Counted from the stretch's first letter, positions 12,036 to 24,937 are shown. The stretch: DNA of 64,000 bases from Mesodorylaimus sp. YZB2_4 (GCA_030248295.1 JASANH010000138.1:372001-436000), one strand, 5' to 3'. A program made the numbers and translations. The notes: generated by a model from the sequence alone, not told the origin.

Positions 12036-15000
12036 TCAAATATATGCAGCATGGCTATTCTCTCCTTCCTTCGTCGTTTGGCTGTTTGTCGTGGTTGAGT
12101 CCTCCGTCACCACGGCTTCAATCTCCTTCTCTAGAGACGATTTATCTTCCTCCGTCTCGCTTTCAGCGCTTTCGTCGAAATCTTCAGCAACTGAAAACTT
12201 CTCTATTGTACTACTGACAGTGAGCATCGACGTAAATTTCCAAGGGCCAAACAAGGATAAGGCATCAAGGTCTCAAGGACTTACAGTCTAAACGAGCCTG
12301 CCCTTTCGGTTCGGTTGCAACTAGCGCCGCGAGCTCCGTGAACGGTTGCTGACTGTACAATGATCCAGTAGACCCCATCTGAAATGCCAAGACTGAATCT
12401 CCCATAACAGTACCAAGCGCTCAGCTAAGTACCGCCCAGCCAAGCTTCCTGGAATTGCTGCTGTTTCAAACCGATATTTTTGTAATTCATTAACCCTCCA
12501 AACGAGCTCAGAAAGCATTTCCTACCCATTATTTCATTCCATCTTCCCACTACCATTCCACTTACGGCATATCGCTCTTCTTTGCACTCGGCTGCCTTTC
12601 CTTGACGAATGTCGTCGAGCCTTTTGCTATCGGCCCATTGCTGCATCAACGATTTCGCGTATTCATAGCCGATATTCTGAAAGCATATTCTTGGCTCAAC
12701 CAAACCAAGATATTCTTATAGCGTACATATATCTCATCGAATAACTTGAAATCCAACGTTCCAAATTTCTCGAGTGGAGGTCGCAGGTAGTAACAGTATG
12801 GCGCCTTCTTGACCACTTCCAACAGGCGCGTACAGCTGATATAAGCCAATCTTGATTGTATTTCTGCCATGTTCAGCACCTGCAACGCAAAAACAATGCT
12901 CTCTGCAGTGCCTGGCTACAGGCGCCTATGCAGTATCCATCATCATCGAAGCACTTCTCAAGTTCTCACACAGGACAGAACAGGGTGGATCCAGGGATTC
13001 AACCCAGCTCCAAGTATATGCATGTGGAAACATGGTGGGTCCATGTGTCCATGTGATTCCACGTCAGCTTCACGAAAAAATCATAATGGCGTGCGTCTCT
13101 GCCTCTAATTCTCTGACTCATCCATAACTATCACTGGCTCACCTGCAACTGTTGCGCCCACGGATTTAGCACGAATTTGTTCCACAACACCCACCATCCA
13201 TTTAGCGAATCGCCGTGATTGGTCAGATCTTTCCTGAACACTGATCCGATGTCCACAGCCAGTATCTTCCTAACTCCCAGACTTCGCATGACATCAGCTA
13301 CAACGCCGAATCTGTCAGTCGCTACTTCTCTCCTCAACCTATTCATGCCTCACCGGGCAGATTGTTCACATAACCACCGTCCAGTAATTGGTGGCCTTCC
13401 AGCAACGGATCGCAAATGGGTGGGAGGTATCCCGCCAACGACATACTAGCTCTGCAGTAGCGCCAGAGAGGACCTAGAGAATAAAACCTAAATGTAGAAT
13501 AAGATGCCCCGACGTCACGCCTATCTACTGCTTCACGACCTCGTTACACGTTACGTCCCGGACCCTTACCGTTTCGATGAACACGCATTTCCAACGATGT
13601 TACGTCCGTCGTCACGGTAAAAAACGGAATCCACAAATCTTCAATCAATTTATCTGCAAGGAACTTTTGTAGCAGAGCGTTGAAATGCGATCCAGTGAAC
13701 ATGGCTGAGTACGGGTACGTCAATTCCAGCACGTAATTCAGAACTGATCGCATCTCCTTAAAAACTACTGTATTCCACTGACAATATTCAAGGTGGCCAT
13801 CATCATCATCATACGCACCACAAACCATTCCTTAGCCTTTTGCGTAGCCCACACAATGTCCGGATCGAAGCAGTATAGTCCACCGACGAAGGCACCAATG
13901 CTGACGCCTCCGACGAAATCGATAGGTACATCAAACTTGTGCAGCGCACGCAGTACGCCCAAATGCGCAGCACCTCTGAAAACACAACAGTATCAATGCA
14001 TTCAGTACTCGTTCAGGTGCTCGCCATGAGCCCTCTGACTATCTCCAGCTCAATACAATACAGTACTGTACTGTATTTTAAAACTTTTTTGTCCCTTGAC
14101 GCCTCTGTTTTCCCACTCGACCTCCAACTCTTTTTCACTGAAAGCCAGCGAGCAGTCATGATGATAAGAGAGGCCGTGAGGAGATCAATTCGCACGGCAG
14201 GCTACCTCTGACCTCGCCACTGGAGCTTTTCCGCCGAGTGCATCCTATACCAGCACCAGCGCCCTGTGATGATACTGCAGCTGGCAAGAAGTGCAGGAAT
14301 TTGCCAACTGAAGTTCGAGGACCAGTTTTTTGATCTCTACTCGTTTTGCATCCGCCTCTTGACTGTACCGACCGATGCATCAGAGCCAGAGGTTACTTTC
14401 ACGATAGTAGAAGACATGGCCTAAATCTCTAGAAATCCCAAGTCCTATCGTGCGGAGTCCTAAATTTGAGACATGCCCTACACGATTGTAAAATGGCACC
14501 AGCAGGGGTGTTGACCAGCGACAGACTTATAGGGGTTTTCCCAATCTAAGAACGGAATAACTAAACTGCCGCTTTCAGCCGGATTAGAATCGCAACATCG
14601 GTCAGGATTGTTGGCTCAAGCGACCAACCGGCAGAAGCCACCCTGGTTCCCCAGCCCGATACAAGCATATAACGCTACACCGTAGACGTACCGAGCGCCT
14701 CCGCCGCTTAACACCAAGCCGATTGCTCGTCCAGTCAACGAACGAGCTAAACGAGCAAAGTCCGACAACGGACTCACTGTCCTGTTCTTGAAAAATTCGG
14801 CGTAAAATTTCATCTAAACGTAAATTCTATTACTCTCTTATTCGACAAAGCAAACCACTTGCGCAACACCTAGAGCACTTACTACTTGCGCTGTATCAAG
14901 CTGAGCTCGAGCAAAGAACTGAGGCGAAACTCGAACATGATAATGTAACGAGACCCATCCGACAGCTTCGAACCAAGCTTGTGTATTTACCGGATGTTTA

Positions 15001-18000
15001 GTATCGTTCTTCCACAACAGAATCAGATTCTTTTGCGTGCGCGAGCAAGGACACATCTCCAACTAAGACCAAGAAGCAGAGACTCTCTAGAGACCTCAAG
15101 ACACAGTATAGTGACCAAACTTACGGCCCCAAGAGTGGGTTTTGTTCCACCATTGGCCACAACCAGTATGCAATCGGCCTGTCGAATGCACCGTTGCGAC
15201 CACGGGGTGCAATCGTAATCGCATTGGTATAAAACAACAGGAAACGATTCCTCCTGCTGACTAAGCCACCTGAAGAGTCGATATTCGTCTACTCTAGAAG
15301 CAGAAGGATGCCCGTAACAACTGCCGATAAACAGACTATACCGTGGGTCACATACTGCTCGCCAAGTTCTTTCCGCACTACGTAACTCGACAACAAGCGA
15401 GTCGGTTTGATCGCTTTTAATGCGTGCAGCAATTCCTGCGCAAATGGCCCCAATGGCACGTCTTTCGATACGCCCACTATCGCAATCGTATTCAAGTTGG
15501 CCACATGCGTCCCACTGTCGGCACCGTAGCCAATTGTGAAGAGACCTGCCAAGACCATGAATATTTTTTCCCAAACGCAAAAACCATGACTCCTTCCTCA
15601 CTTGGCGCGAACCTTTCTTCTTGCTGCTCCAAGATACATTGACCAAGCAAATGAAGAATCGGAGTCAATACCTAAATTTAAAAAAATTGGTACTTAATCC
15701 AAAAGTGCGCCAGCATCTTACTTGGGGATATTTCGATTTTATGTAGGTCAACAGTCCCTTAGGCATCCTAGTCAATTCCGTATCGCGCAGGCTGATCACC
15801 ATCGAAGCGCGAGGCCGCGACATTAGCACCTCAACCTGAAACGTATCCGCCGTTGCTTGAAACAACCACGAGCGCAAATCTAAGAGACCAAATCGATTTA
15901 CCAGCCCTACCAAATCACCACGTCCATATTCACCCGCCATAAACTTTTCTTGCGACACTCCTCTGTAAACTGAGCGCATGCGCCCGCTTAGGACTACGTA
16001 CAACGATTCGCTCGGATCTCCTTGCCTACAAAGTTATGCAACTAATCGGCATCTAATCCGCTAAACCACCCGCACTGACCGATATAAAGCTTTCCCCGCA
16101 TCGCACATCTCCCAATCGAGTGCAAAATCCACAGAGCGAGTGAAGAGCGATAATCGCATAACCACCGAATGGGCGACGTTCAGCACGACTTCTGGATTTT
16201 TCTTGATGAGGCTGAACGGCAAGTCAGCAAAACGCATTCAAGAGCGAGGCCAGCACAATCCAAAACGATTTTCATTTAATTAAGAGGGGGTCCAAAACAT
16301 GTGTATGACTGCAAGAGATGCCAGCCAGGAGAAAATTGTAAGGTAAAGGACAATAAGAATGTGCATCCCACTGTTTCCTTCACTAATCAAGAATTATCCT
16401 CGCCCGGTGATATAGGGAACTGGAATCAGGTTCTTATTTGCTCCAACGCCCTGCCGGACTTGACTTACCGATTAAAAACCTCATTTGTTATAACGGCCAC
16501 GCGTGATATGGAACGTACTTTGATCGTATAAGGGCTTGGTTCCCCGCTCAACATGGCCAACCCGCCCACCAGTTCGTGGGAATATACAATCGCTACGACT
16601 ACTGATGTGTCATCGTCGATCGATTTCTGACTTAACTCTAGCGATCCGGCCAAAGTGTAGAAAAGACTCACATTCTGAAATAAGCCTACATGATTTTCAT
16701 CAAGCCAATCGATTTACTCGTAGTTATACCTCGTTTCCCTCTGTCAGCAGCGTATGGCCAACTTTGAATGTATGGACTGAAATACCGTCTAACAACGATC
16801 CTTCTTCCGCCTAAATACGCCAGACAGCTATCACAAGGCGTAAGAGCTAAGACGACACTTACCGACAATCCCAACACACTGGACAATTCCTCGATCGCCT
16901 GTTTCTTGTAGCGTCCCACATCAGACCCATCGTTCTTTTCAGCCGATTGCGAAGCCAGAGGAGCCTTAACGTAGAGCAACAACTATATAATACACACTGT
17001 CACTATATGTAGCTGCTAGTCGCAACTTACCTTGGTTGCTTCTTTCGTTGGAGACGATTTTACCTTTGGTGTTTTTGTCGCAGCCGAGGTGCTCGTCGAC
17101 GCCACATTTACTAGCGGCAGCGTCGCTCGTTTCGGATCTGGCGGCGGGCGAGATCGTTTCGCGGGTTCTCGTAGCGTCTAAAGAAGGAATAACGCTTTCT
17201 TCGAGGTTTATAAGAAATAAAAATCTTTACAAGTTTCATCAGTTCCATTGATAAGCCAAAATATTGGTGCAGTGTCGTAACAGTGACACGCTGAAGACGC
17301 AATGCAATTATTTGCACTGTACGCAATAACAAATCAGGGAAACGCTTAATGATTTCTTTAAAATCTTCACCCGAAAGTCTAAAAATCCGACAGGCGTTAG
17401 CAGCAAGTCAGTCATCGCAGAAATATACTCGTAACGTGCTTCAAAATAGTCGAATCAACGTTGGCTTTAGCCTCGACCGTTTTGATTGGAGCTGCGTGAC
17501 CCTGAATCAAAACGAATCCTCAGTTGCAAATGGCCAGCATGACTGGCCTGTCCCCACCGTTAGGATGTCTAGAACACTCAATACGCTGAAGATGCTTTCT
17601 CCGCGACCAACCTTCTTAACTTCGTATTCTTTCTTATTGTCCTGAGAAGGTGTTTGGTAAGCTTCAATTCACGAATATATACAAGGGCCACTCACTCGAA
17701 TAAAAACCGACACATGTCCCTCTTCGACGACGTAAAGGCTATCGTCGGCATCGCCCGGTGTAAACAAACATTCTCCGGCCCGAACATTCTTCCTTGGTAC
17801 GCGATGACCGAGTTGTTCGAAGCATAAACCATCGAATTCGCCGAGCACCCTGGAAATCGAAAATCGTCGTATGAAGTCGCCAGCAAAACCTTAGTTTCCT
17901 CCCATCCCACTAGCCTTCAAACCCATACCTGATGCTCTTCAGGAGGAACTTTCCGACACTCTCAGGCCTCGAATCGACGGATTCGAGCCCCAAATCCGGC

Positions 18001-18032
18001 TCAAAGAAGGGCGACGGCGGAGGCCGGTACAT
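12036..18032 (-). CDS. PNPLA6: Neuropathy target esterase / patatin-like lysophospholipase (PNPLA6/7, Swiss cheese family)
   Basis: A multi-exon gene encoding a membrane-associated lysophospholipase that deacylates (lyso)phosphatidylcholine at the ER. Reading 5' to 3' on the minus strand: a Pro-rich N-terminal exon beginning MYRPPPSP (18032); cyclic-nucleotide-binding-fold segments near 17.7 kb ([20 protein letters not shown]), 16.6 kb and 15.9 kb; the NTE-specific region [19 protein letters not shown] (about 15.2 kb); then the patatin domain. The patatin domain shows the oxyanion loop VLSGGGAR (14.7 kb), the serine motif GVSIG (13.9 kb) and the catalytic aspartate in [11 protein letters not shown] (13.37 kb), so it looks active. 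Downstream exons [18 protein letters not shown] and [14 protein letters not shown] match the family, and the C-terminus is acidic. The N-terminal transmembrane exon was not found, so the 5' end is uncertain and may extend to about 18.2 kb. The orthologue could be called PNPLA6 or PNPLA7. Confidence 0.9.
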
Positions 18033-18589
18033 TCGCCTAATTTTACAGTAAATTCGAATTCACTGAAGACAGATGCCGGCCTAATCAGTCTTTCAAACGA
18101 CCTGTATTCCAGTCTTACCGAGTCTCTCAATCGCGGCAACGCAGCTTGCTCGAAGCGTCGACAGAGCTTTGATCTCCGTGTTCAATGCCAAGCTATTGGA
18201 AGAAATCGGGGATATTTTGTGTGATGCTCAGGTACGCAATGTCTGCCACAGGGTTCGACTTCCATGCACCCAAAAGTTTGGTTCCCAGCAACGCTGGTAG
18301 TACATTCGTCCGCGTAATTATTACACGCAGTTGTGTAAAGAGACTTTGTAAAGAGAATTAGAAATGGAAAAAACGACTCTCGACGGCCTTTGTTGCTCTA
18401 ACTCTTTGCAGCATCAAGTTACAACTGTACACACTGTACGATGCATGTGTTGGAACATAGATCATCATTTTTGGGGGTTTTTGGCGCGTTAGTTGGGAAC
18501 TGCGTGATCGATTTCGATAATTTTTAGTGCTAGCATCCCGTACCTATCAATCAACCAGTGATCCTAGCAACGATTTTGCACAGTATTGG

Positions 18590-19110
18590 CCTCTGTAGGG
18601 ATTTTCAGATAAGAGTAGCGTTAAGTTTGAAGCTCATATGTTCGAAAGAGCCAGAGAGAATTTACGAAAACTTTCTTCTTCATTTGGGCGCTGTTCTGCT
18701 TTTCGGAAAATACGTCTCCATTTGGGTTTGTCCCAAGCGTCGTCCATGGATGCATTGTAGATTTTCCCCTCGAGCTTGTCAGGTATCCGCCGGTCACAAA
18801 GGAGTCCAGTCATCTAGCGCCATTTTATCCAGGCTGCTTGGATCCTTGCTCAAACGTCGGCGATAACACTTCCTCCGTGGCTCATGAGTGAGCGGAGATA
18901 CCTTTCTTCAGTTCTTTGTTATCGACGCTAATGGTGCCATCAGTTTAGGGCCACCCTCCAGGTACTCCGCCTTCTTAATGCTAAGCCGTAGGCCATATTC
19001 GTCTAATCGATATGTCCATATCTGAGTGGAGAATCAATCTTTTGATTTTGTCCTCTGGGCCGCAGCTGGCGACGTTCCCTCATTAGTGATCCCTAGCATG
19101 TTTTCAGGAA
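18590..19110 (-). mobile_element. Second LINE-type reverse transcriptase fragment (3' part)
   Basis: Minus-strand translation gives RLDEYGLRLSIKKAEYLEGG, then TISVDNKELKK, RYLRSLMSHGGSVIADV, a stop, ARIQAAWIKWR, and DRRIPDKLEGKIYNASMDD. This is the thumb and downstream region of a different LINE RT (the xFGLRLNxKKTEYM ... FKYLGSxxxxxG ... AARxxAAWxxWR ... KxKxY pattern of endonuclease-RT ORFs). Frame breaks and a stop show that it is dead. It is unlike the 7.7-11.4 kb element. Confidence 0.75.
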
Positions 19111-21071
19111 AAATCAGCGACTAGCTACTGACGTTGAAAAGATAGCCAATGGTAAACCTATCGTCTGCATAAATCTCGGTCTGACGGGTTCGTGAAGGCG
19201 CAATTACCTGAGTAATTTGTTGCTGCGAAACCCAGCCCAGTGCCAAAATGGTGTTTATACAGTACTACGATCCAGTCGCCATAAGTAAAGAAACATTTAC
19301 TGTGTACTCTTATGGGAAAAGAGCATGCAATTACATCTCGAACGGGAATCTTGCCGACAATAAGTATGCTTGTGTTAGTGATATGTGCAGTATGTGCAGA
19401 CTGCAGTACGTGCCACACGGCTGACAACAGCTTAAAAAAAGGTCGAATATTCTTGTGATAGAGCCTTAATGAAAGGACAGTTTTTATTACCTACTTTTCG
19501 GGAAAGTTTCGTAAGATCTTCTCAGGCATGCTCTTCTATTTTGGCTCACTTTGATTCAGGCTCTCCCCTCCTCCCCCCTTATAAGATACCTAGATTTCTA
19601 TTTCAGGACACTTTGTTTCCATTCACTTCACAGTCCAAGGCGTTCGTCGTCAGCCTCCTTTCCTTTCGTGAGTGCCAGTCATAACAATCTGACCAATCGG
19701 CTTGTCGTTCTCTGCAATTTACTTATTTTCACCAAAACGTTCTTGGCCTGGAATCAATTTAGTTACGATTCTGAACTGAGGTTATTCTCATTCTCTATAG
19801 TGTAGGGGGTGCAGGCTACATTGTGCAGGTCCATAAAGGGACAATACATAGTGGCACGCATCCATGATTCCTCGTCTCGGTTTCATTCAAGTGGCGCGTT
19901 TGCTTCGTCACACCCAGTTTCCTGAGGCCGATGTTCTGAAAATGATTTCATGTATTGAACGGAACGATGAAAAGAAGAAATGAGGTAAATAGAACGGGAG
20001 GAGGCGTCGAATTTCCCTTTCCTTATACCTTCCCTATTTTTATCACACTACTGACCCTAAAACCACTCCGCTGGGTCAAGCAAATCTTTTGCGCTAGTCC
20101 TTTTTTGTTAATCGAAAAAATATCTTCACTACAGTCAAAATAATAAAAGGTTTGCTTGCAAAAACTCATGAGTTGATTGAGTCTCTTGCGTATATCGAGG
20201 AAGGAGGCCAAAGTGGCACAACTGTGTGAGTAATACAACGACCCTTGCTTTTTTTCATGCTCAATTCTTGTGCAATTTTGAAAGTAAATCAAAGTCCCTG
20301 CTTTTTCATGGTTTATCCTTCTGATTGTAAGTGAGATGCCCCACCTTCAACAGATCGCCTGGACTAGGAAACGGAATCGAGTCCAGACAGTGAGCTACAT
20401 TTTGGCCGAGGCGCTGCGTCAACAGTCGTCAATCACTCTAGGAACTATACTGACTAAAACTCACATGCCCAAAAGCAACAAGCGAGAGAAGTGAGATGTG
20501 AGATGTGTGGGGACTATGCTTAATCTAGACTTGAGTAAACTGAGCCACAAAACTATCCTATTTGTCAAATGTAAAAAGGAGGGCTGACCCCCCACCAACG
20601 CCGAACAAAAATGACGTATCAAAACGAAAATACTATTCTAGAAACTTCCAAACAAGGAAACATCTAGGGGCAACCATTAGAGAGAGCACAAAGTCACGAA
20701 GCCAATTTTTTGTTCGATCTTAAGAAAGGCGGAGGAAAATGCGACCGAATGCGGTAAACAGAGTCGGCATTGAAGGAAAGCGATTTGTGCGAGTCAATTC
20801 ATTGTTGGCATGCTTGACCGAACTTCAATTCCGTGTTTGGTAGTGGGTACGGGGTGGCAGTGCAGAAAGCGGATTGGTGTTGGCCAGTCATAGCCTAATG
20901 GCGCGACTTAGACGGGCGTGACGATTCGACCTCGTCCAAGAGGGAAGTGGGTCGTCGGCGTGTAATAACAGCTGGTCGATGATCGGGCGCCCGAATTTCG
21001 TTCACTCAGCCACCAGTAATGGATCAAGGCATAGAATTGTAGAAGTTTTTCTCGCTCCTCCTTTCTTACAA
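19111..21071. other. Gene-poor stretch
   Basis: No frame with a recognisable domain or coherent exon structure on either strand. Some sequence is pyrimidine-rich (19.5-19.7 kb). This may be decayed repeat DNA plus upstream sequence of the 21.5 kb gene. Confidence 0.45.
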
Positions 21072-21218
21072 ATGGCGTCTTCCGTCACCCAAAATTCGCA
21101 GCCAAAATTGGCCGAAATCAAAAGGAACACCAAAAACGGCTCCCCTCAATTTCTCTATTATCGGCTAAAAGAGGCCCTGGCTCACATTCGCGCCACAAGT
21201 TTGAAGATGGACGAATAG
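21072..21218 (+). CDS. Candidate 48-residue small protein
   Basis: A short frame beginning MASSVTQNSQPKLAEIKR and ending SLKMDE. The start context is good (CAAATGGC) and the predicted peptide is hydrophilic and partly helical, with Lys/Glu-rich ends. There are no introns, no homology that I recognise and no nearby gene on the same strand that it could belong to. It could be a genuine microprotein or chance. Confidence 0.25.
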   Translation: MASSVTQNSQPKLAEIKRNTKNGSPQFLYYRLKEALAHIRATSLKMDE

Positions 21219-21498
21219 TTTCGTTGCGGACTAGTTACAAGAGGGTCCATAAAGGCATAAAGGCAAAAATATTGAGACGGATATAGACACACTCGTTTAT
21301 TACGATCGGAACGCTGCGGGGCGTATCGGCCGCCCCTCCCCCTCCCACCTGGACCCATATAACGCCCTGATCGTCGCTTCGAGGTACACTTCAACATTTG
21401 CTCGCCGACCAGACGGTCGTTGGAAGAATTTTCCACTGAATCGAATCTAGCTGGAGTGACGAAGAACCGAGGCCTTCCAACACGATTTGTCTGTCATC

Positions 21499-24121
21499 AT
21501 GGAGGGACATACGATAATATCGATTATTATACTGATCATGTTTATCAGTGATGTTCAGGGGCAGCAACAGATTGCGGATACCGATGACGTCTCCTTGGTA
21601 TTCGCTGTAAGTATAGTGACGTAATTTGACCATGGGTGATAGATAATCATCCGTATCATTTCGGGTATGATAAACAGATATCAGAAGTTTCGCCATGAAT
21701 GGGGTTGGTGACGCCGAGATGAAGATCCTTTCTTGCTGTGGGCTCGTTACTCGGCCGCATACGCACAACTATTCAGTAGCGTCCTCGTACAGGCTCCATG
21801 TTTTTCCTCTCCTTCATCCCAATTTCTTTATCGCAGATCTTTCGGGAAGGGCATCGCAATCCGAGTAATATCGACAAGTTTATCAATAGTCCTGCTTTCG
21901 GCGGCCATTTTCGCCAAGATGATCCTTGGCGAGCAGGTGCAGGCAGGTTGAACAGGTTGGGGAAACAGCAAGCCTATGCATTCGGCCAGTTCCTAAGACG
22001 ACGTTATGGAAAGTTCTTCAACAGTGCTGCTGAAGACATTCTCGAGTATGAAGTAAGTGGAACCTGTGCGCGTATACATATCTAGATTAGGCTCATAGAA
22101 TTTGGTGTCTTCTGTTTCAGATCGCCAAAGCTTACTCTGCTACTGGGGCGTGCAATCAAGCCACCCTGCAATTAGTATTGGCTGGTCTCTTCCCAGCTAC
22201 TGACAATGAATTTTCCTGGAATAGCATCAATAGCACGGGAACATGGCAGCCGTATTTGTATACGGTCAATGACAGAGTAAGGAGTGGGCTGGGAGACTGG
22301 TGGAGAGTTAGATGCTTGCATGTTTTGTGATAGTGCCATTTCAGTCAAAGACCGAATTCGTACATAACGTTATTATCTGAATCCTCTGGCCTGATACATA
22401 GCATAGCTTGTAGTTCAACACTTTTATGAATGGCGTCTTCTAAGGGCATGGGGGCATCACACTTCTAATTGAGTGACCTCTCGCTCCCTTTTACCAAGAG
22501 CACCTCACTCTTTCGCAAAGTGCACGGAAAGAACAAGTGTCACGAGCTAATCATAACATTTATTCACCATAACGCGCAGCCAAAAAGTTGCCCAGAGGGG
22601 GCTCCAAAACTAGGTGCAACCGTCAAGGACACTGACCCACTTGGCCGTTCCCGACTCTAAATTGCATAATAACCGCGAGTATGTCTGTCTTTTTAGTTGA
22701 CTGCTGCTACCAACACCACTTGTCCAGAATTGAAAAGAATTTATGACACATTGAGAGACGACGCCACTCCGAGTGCGCAACAGTGGCTGAGCGAGGACAA
22801 TCGGGTCAATACCATATTCACTGAACGAACGAGCTTGAACGCGTCATTAAAGCATTTGGCCGAATTTGGAGAATTCATTCAAGTCTTGGTAAGAAGTGCC
22901 ATTAACATATAATTTGCGTTTTGGCAGATTGAGCCGGGGCATCGCGTGGGAGACCTTTTGGGTTGGAAAACGAAGGGGGTTGTCAGGTTTATGCAGTCCC
23001 ACGACGACAAGGACAACCTTTTTATGAGCCAGGGGTCATGTCGTCTCGAAAATGCCAGAAAGTTGTGACCCAGACAGAGGGCCAGACAGGAAGATTCATT
23101 GCAGCAATCCTACAATACTACGCTGCCAGCTTGGCTGCTCGAAACTGACAAACCCCAAGCCACGACACCCTCTCCAGTTCTTGCCGATGTCGTGCAATTT
23201 GCCAATGGTTCAACAAATTTCCTGAATGGCACCACACCACCTCCCGAACCACCATCACTGGAAACATGGGCCACCAAGTATCTGCGATTCCGACATGCCC
23301 ACGCCCAGTTGTGCGCCAATGACACGGAATGTCGCCGCCTGACCGCTGGCTACTTCTTGAACCACTTGCTCGAGACGCTGATGTTGAAGCGTGAGGACAA
23401 ACTGCCAAAAAGGAGAATGCACTTGTACTCGGCCGGACCAGAAACACTAGCTGCAATCGTGGCCTTGTTGCAAACTCGCGCCTTCGACGAAGATGTCCGC
23501 CAGACACCCTTATCACCACTGAGTGGCCTTTTGATCGAATATCGGGATACCCCTCAGCCCTCAGTCAGGATTTTAGCTCACGAACTTGGAGCAGTTGAAA
23601 ATGGCGGTGATACGCACACCCGTGTGCTGACTAGACTCTTGGATACAGCCTTTTGCCCCAAACAAGACTGGTGCCGTTTGGATGTCGTCATCAAATCAGT
23701 GGGCTTGGACACATTTGACGATTGGGACAAGCTATGCAAAACTGGCGAGTCACCTAATGTAGCATGCACGACTACCGGAGGCAACACCAACATTGCGTTA
23801 GTGCGAGATGGTAAGCTAAGTCGTCTCACATACTGCAGACTTCATTTAAACAACTCTTGCTCTAAAAATACAATACGGTACTGTGCATAAAAACTTCTAT
23901 TCAGCTTCAGCCACCTGTTTTTAGCTCTGACCGAGCAAGAAAGCGTTGCTCCGACCGAAAATGGCAAGAAGCTGAAGAGCACTGAATGCGCGTTCGAATG
24001 GGACAAGTCTGGCACACGTCCTTGTCGAAACTGGGCTTCGCATGGCTACTGCAACTTGTATGATAGCGTGCGCTGGCTGTTTTGTCGTCGCACGTGCTTG
24101 TGCAATCCAGAATTCTTGTAG
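21499..24121 (+). CDS. Secreted histidine-acid-phosphatase-fold protein lacking catalytic residues, fused to a C-terminal ShKT domain
   Basis: Six exons join in phase: 21499-21606, 21837-22052, 22121-22276, 22697-22888, 23105-23810 and 23925-24121, giving 524 residues. The N-terminus is a signal peptide or signal anchor (IISIIILIMFISDVQG). Fold landmarks of the branch-2 histidine phosphatases are clear: DDVSLVFAIFREGHRNP, GRLNRLGKQQAYAFGQFLRRRY, LVLAGLFPAT, TTLPAW and MHLYSAGPETLAAIVALL. Active members carry RHGxRxP, a further Arg before the conserved LAGLFPP block and an HD pair after LYSA. Here these are REGHRNP (His to Glu), no Arg in AYSATGACNQA, and GP in place of HD. The last exon encodes a six-cysteine ShKT module with the order C-C-C-C-C-C ending FCRRTCLC. 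Several N-glycosylation sites are present. It is probably a secreted non-enzymatic or binding protein. Confidence 0.85.
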
Positions 24122-24424
24122 AGCCTTATTTTACAGTTTTTTGACAGACTGTATTCGCAATTTATATTTGAGGCAGATTTAACGGTCTGATTGTATCTTT
24201 TGCTGTCATGAGCCTGTAATTGCTATCTTTTATGATTAAATCTCGTAATAAGTCCCGCGACTGCAAGATGCTCCAATACATTTCATCTCCAAACTATATG
24301 CACGGTCGTGCACTATCCGTCTTCGGATCGAGACATCTAGCCGCTGCTGTCTGAGGTCGTGATAGACGAGAGGTTGAAAGGTGATACAGTACGAGGAAGG
24401 GTGTTTGGGAACGGCAGCAAATAA
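24122..24424. other. 3' flank of the acid-phosphatase-fold gene
   Basis: AT-rich, with no coding signal. It presumably includes the 3' UTR; no perfect AATAAA was identified, though ATTAAA-like sequence occurs near 24235. Confidence 0.4.
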
Positions 24425-24688
24425 TCAGCCATTACCCTGCCTTGCCAAAGACTGGCTCAATTCTGCGTATAGTCTATCCAATATCCACTCCACCAAGAGC
24501 GCGAGCTTTGTGACGATCCACTTGCGCGCGTCCAGCCCCAGTTTTGTTGAGTAATAAGACAATAACACCGATGACGGCGGAGTTCTTTGCTTCAGAGGTC
24601 TTGTTGTGCTGTTGTGCTGACCGGTGTCTTGTTGTGGTGTTGCGCATAATCTATCCGATCTCTGACTATTTGAAGGCGAGAGCGTCAT
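24425..24688 (-). CDS. Orphan 3' exon with a hydrophobic C-terminal segment
   Basis: The minus-strand frame is directly preceded by a clean acceptor (TGTATTTTTAG at about 24690-24700). It encodes about 87 residues ending in a helical, partly hydrophobic segment (KWIVTKLALLVEWILDRLY). No upstream exon could be joined and the family is not recognised. It is either the last exon of a small membrane-associated protein or a chance frame behind a chance acceptor. Confidence 0.3.
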   Translation of the reverse strand: MTLSPSNSQRSDRLCATPQQDTGQHNSTTRPLKQRTPPSSVLLSYYSTKLGLDARKWIVTKLALLVEWILDRLYAELSQSLARQGNG

Positions 24689-24923
24689 CCTAAAAATACA
24701 AGCAGTTAAACTTGATTTTAACCAGCTTCTTTCGTGAAGCCGAAGTCAATTTTGTCTTTTGGAGGCTACACCCTAAGTATTGAGGGGTTCTAATATCAAC
24801 AGACGTTCACAGGAAGCTCCTGAAAATGTAGGCAATACTCGTATCTACCATGATCATGCTATCTGGAACACCACCTATTCTCTCGAGCCATGTCCAATGA
24901 AGGTCACAGTATTCTGCTAGCGT

Positions 24924-24937
24924 CCCCCCCCCCCCCC
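24924..24937 (+). repeat. Poly-C tract (C14)
   Basis: Fourteen consecutive C residues in the gene-free stretch 24.69-25.50 kb, where I see no other feature. Confidence 0.9.

Noticed and set aside
18060-18229. Plus-strand exon-like frame ending at a GTACGC donor (LLEEIGDILCDAQ)
   Set aside because: No second exon could be joined and the stretch overlaps the 5' region of the minus-strand esterase gene; probably chance.
19158-19427. 89-residue minus-strand frame
   Set aside because: No domain, no splice context, composition like random sequence.
22927-23104. Extra acid-phosphatase exon (IEPGHRVGDLLGWK) between exons 4 and 5
   Set aside because: It can be read in frame after a 38-bp intron, but joining exon 4 straight to exon 5 keeps phase and gives the family's normal length before TLPAW.
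23118-23519. Long minus-strand frame under the acid-phosphatase-fold gene
   Set aside because: Shadow of the plus-strand exon 23105-23810.
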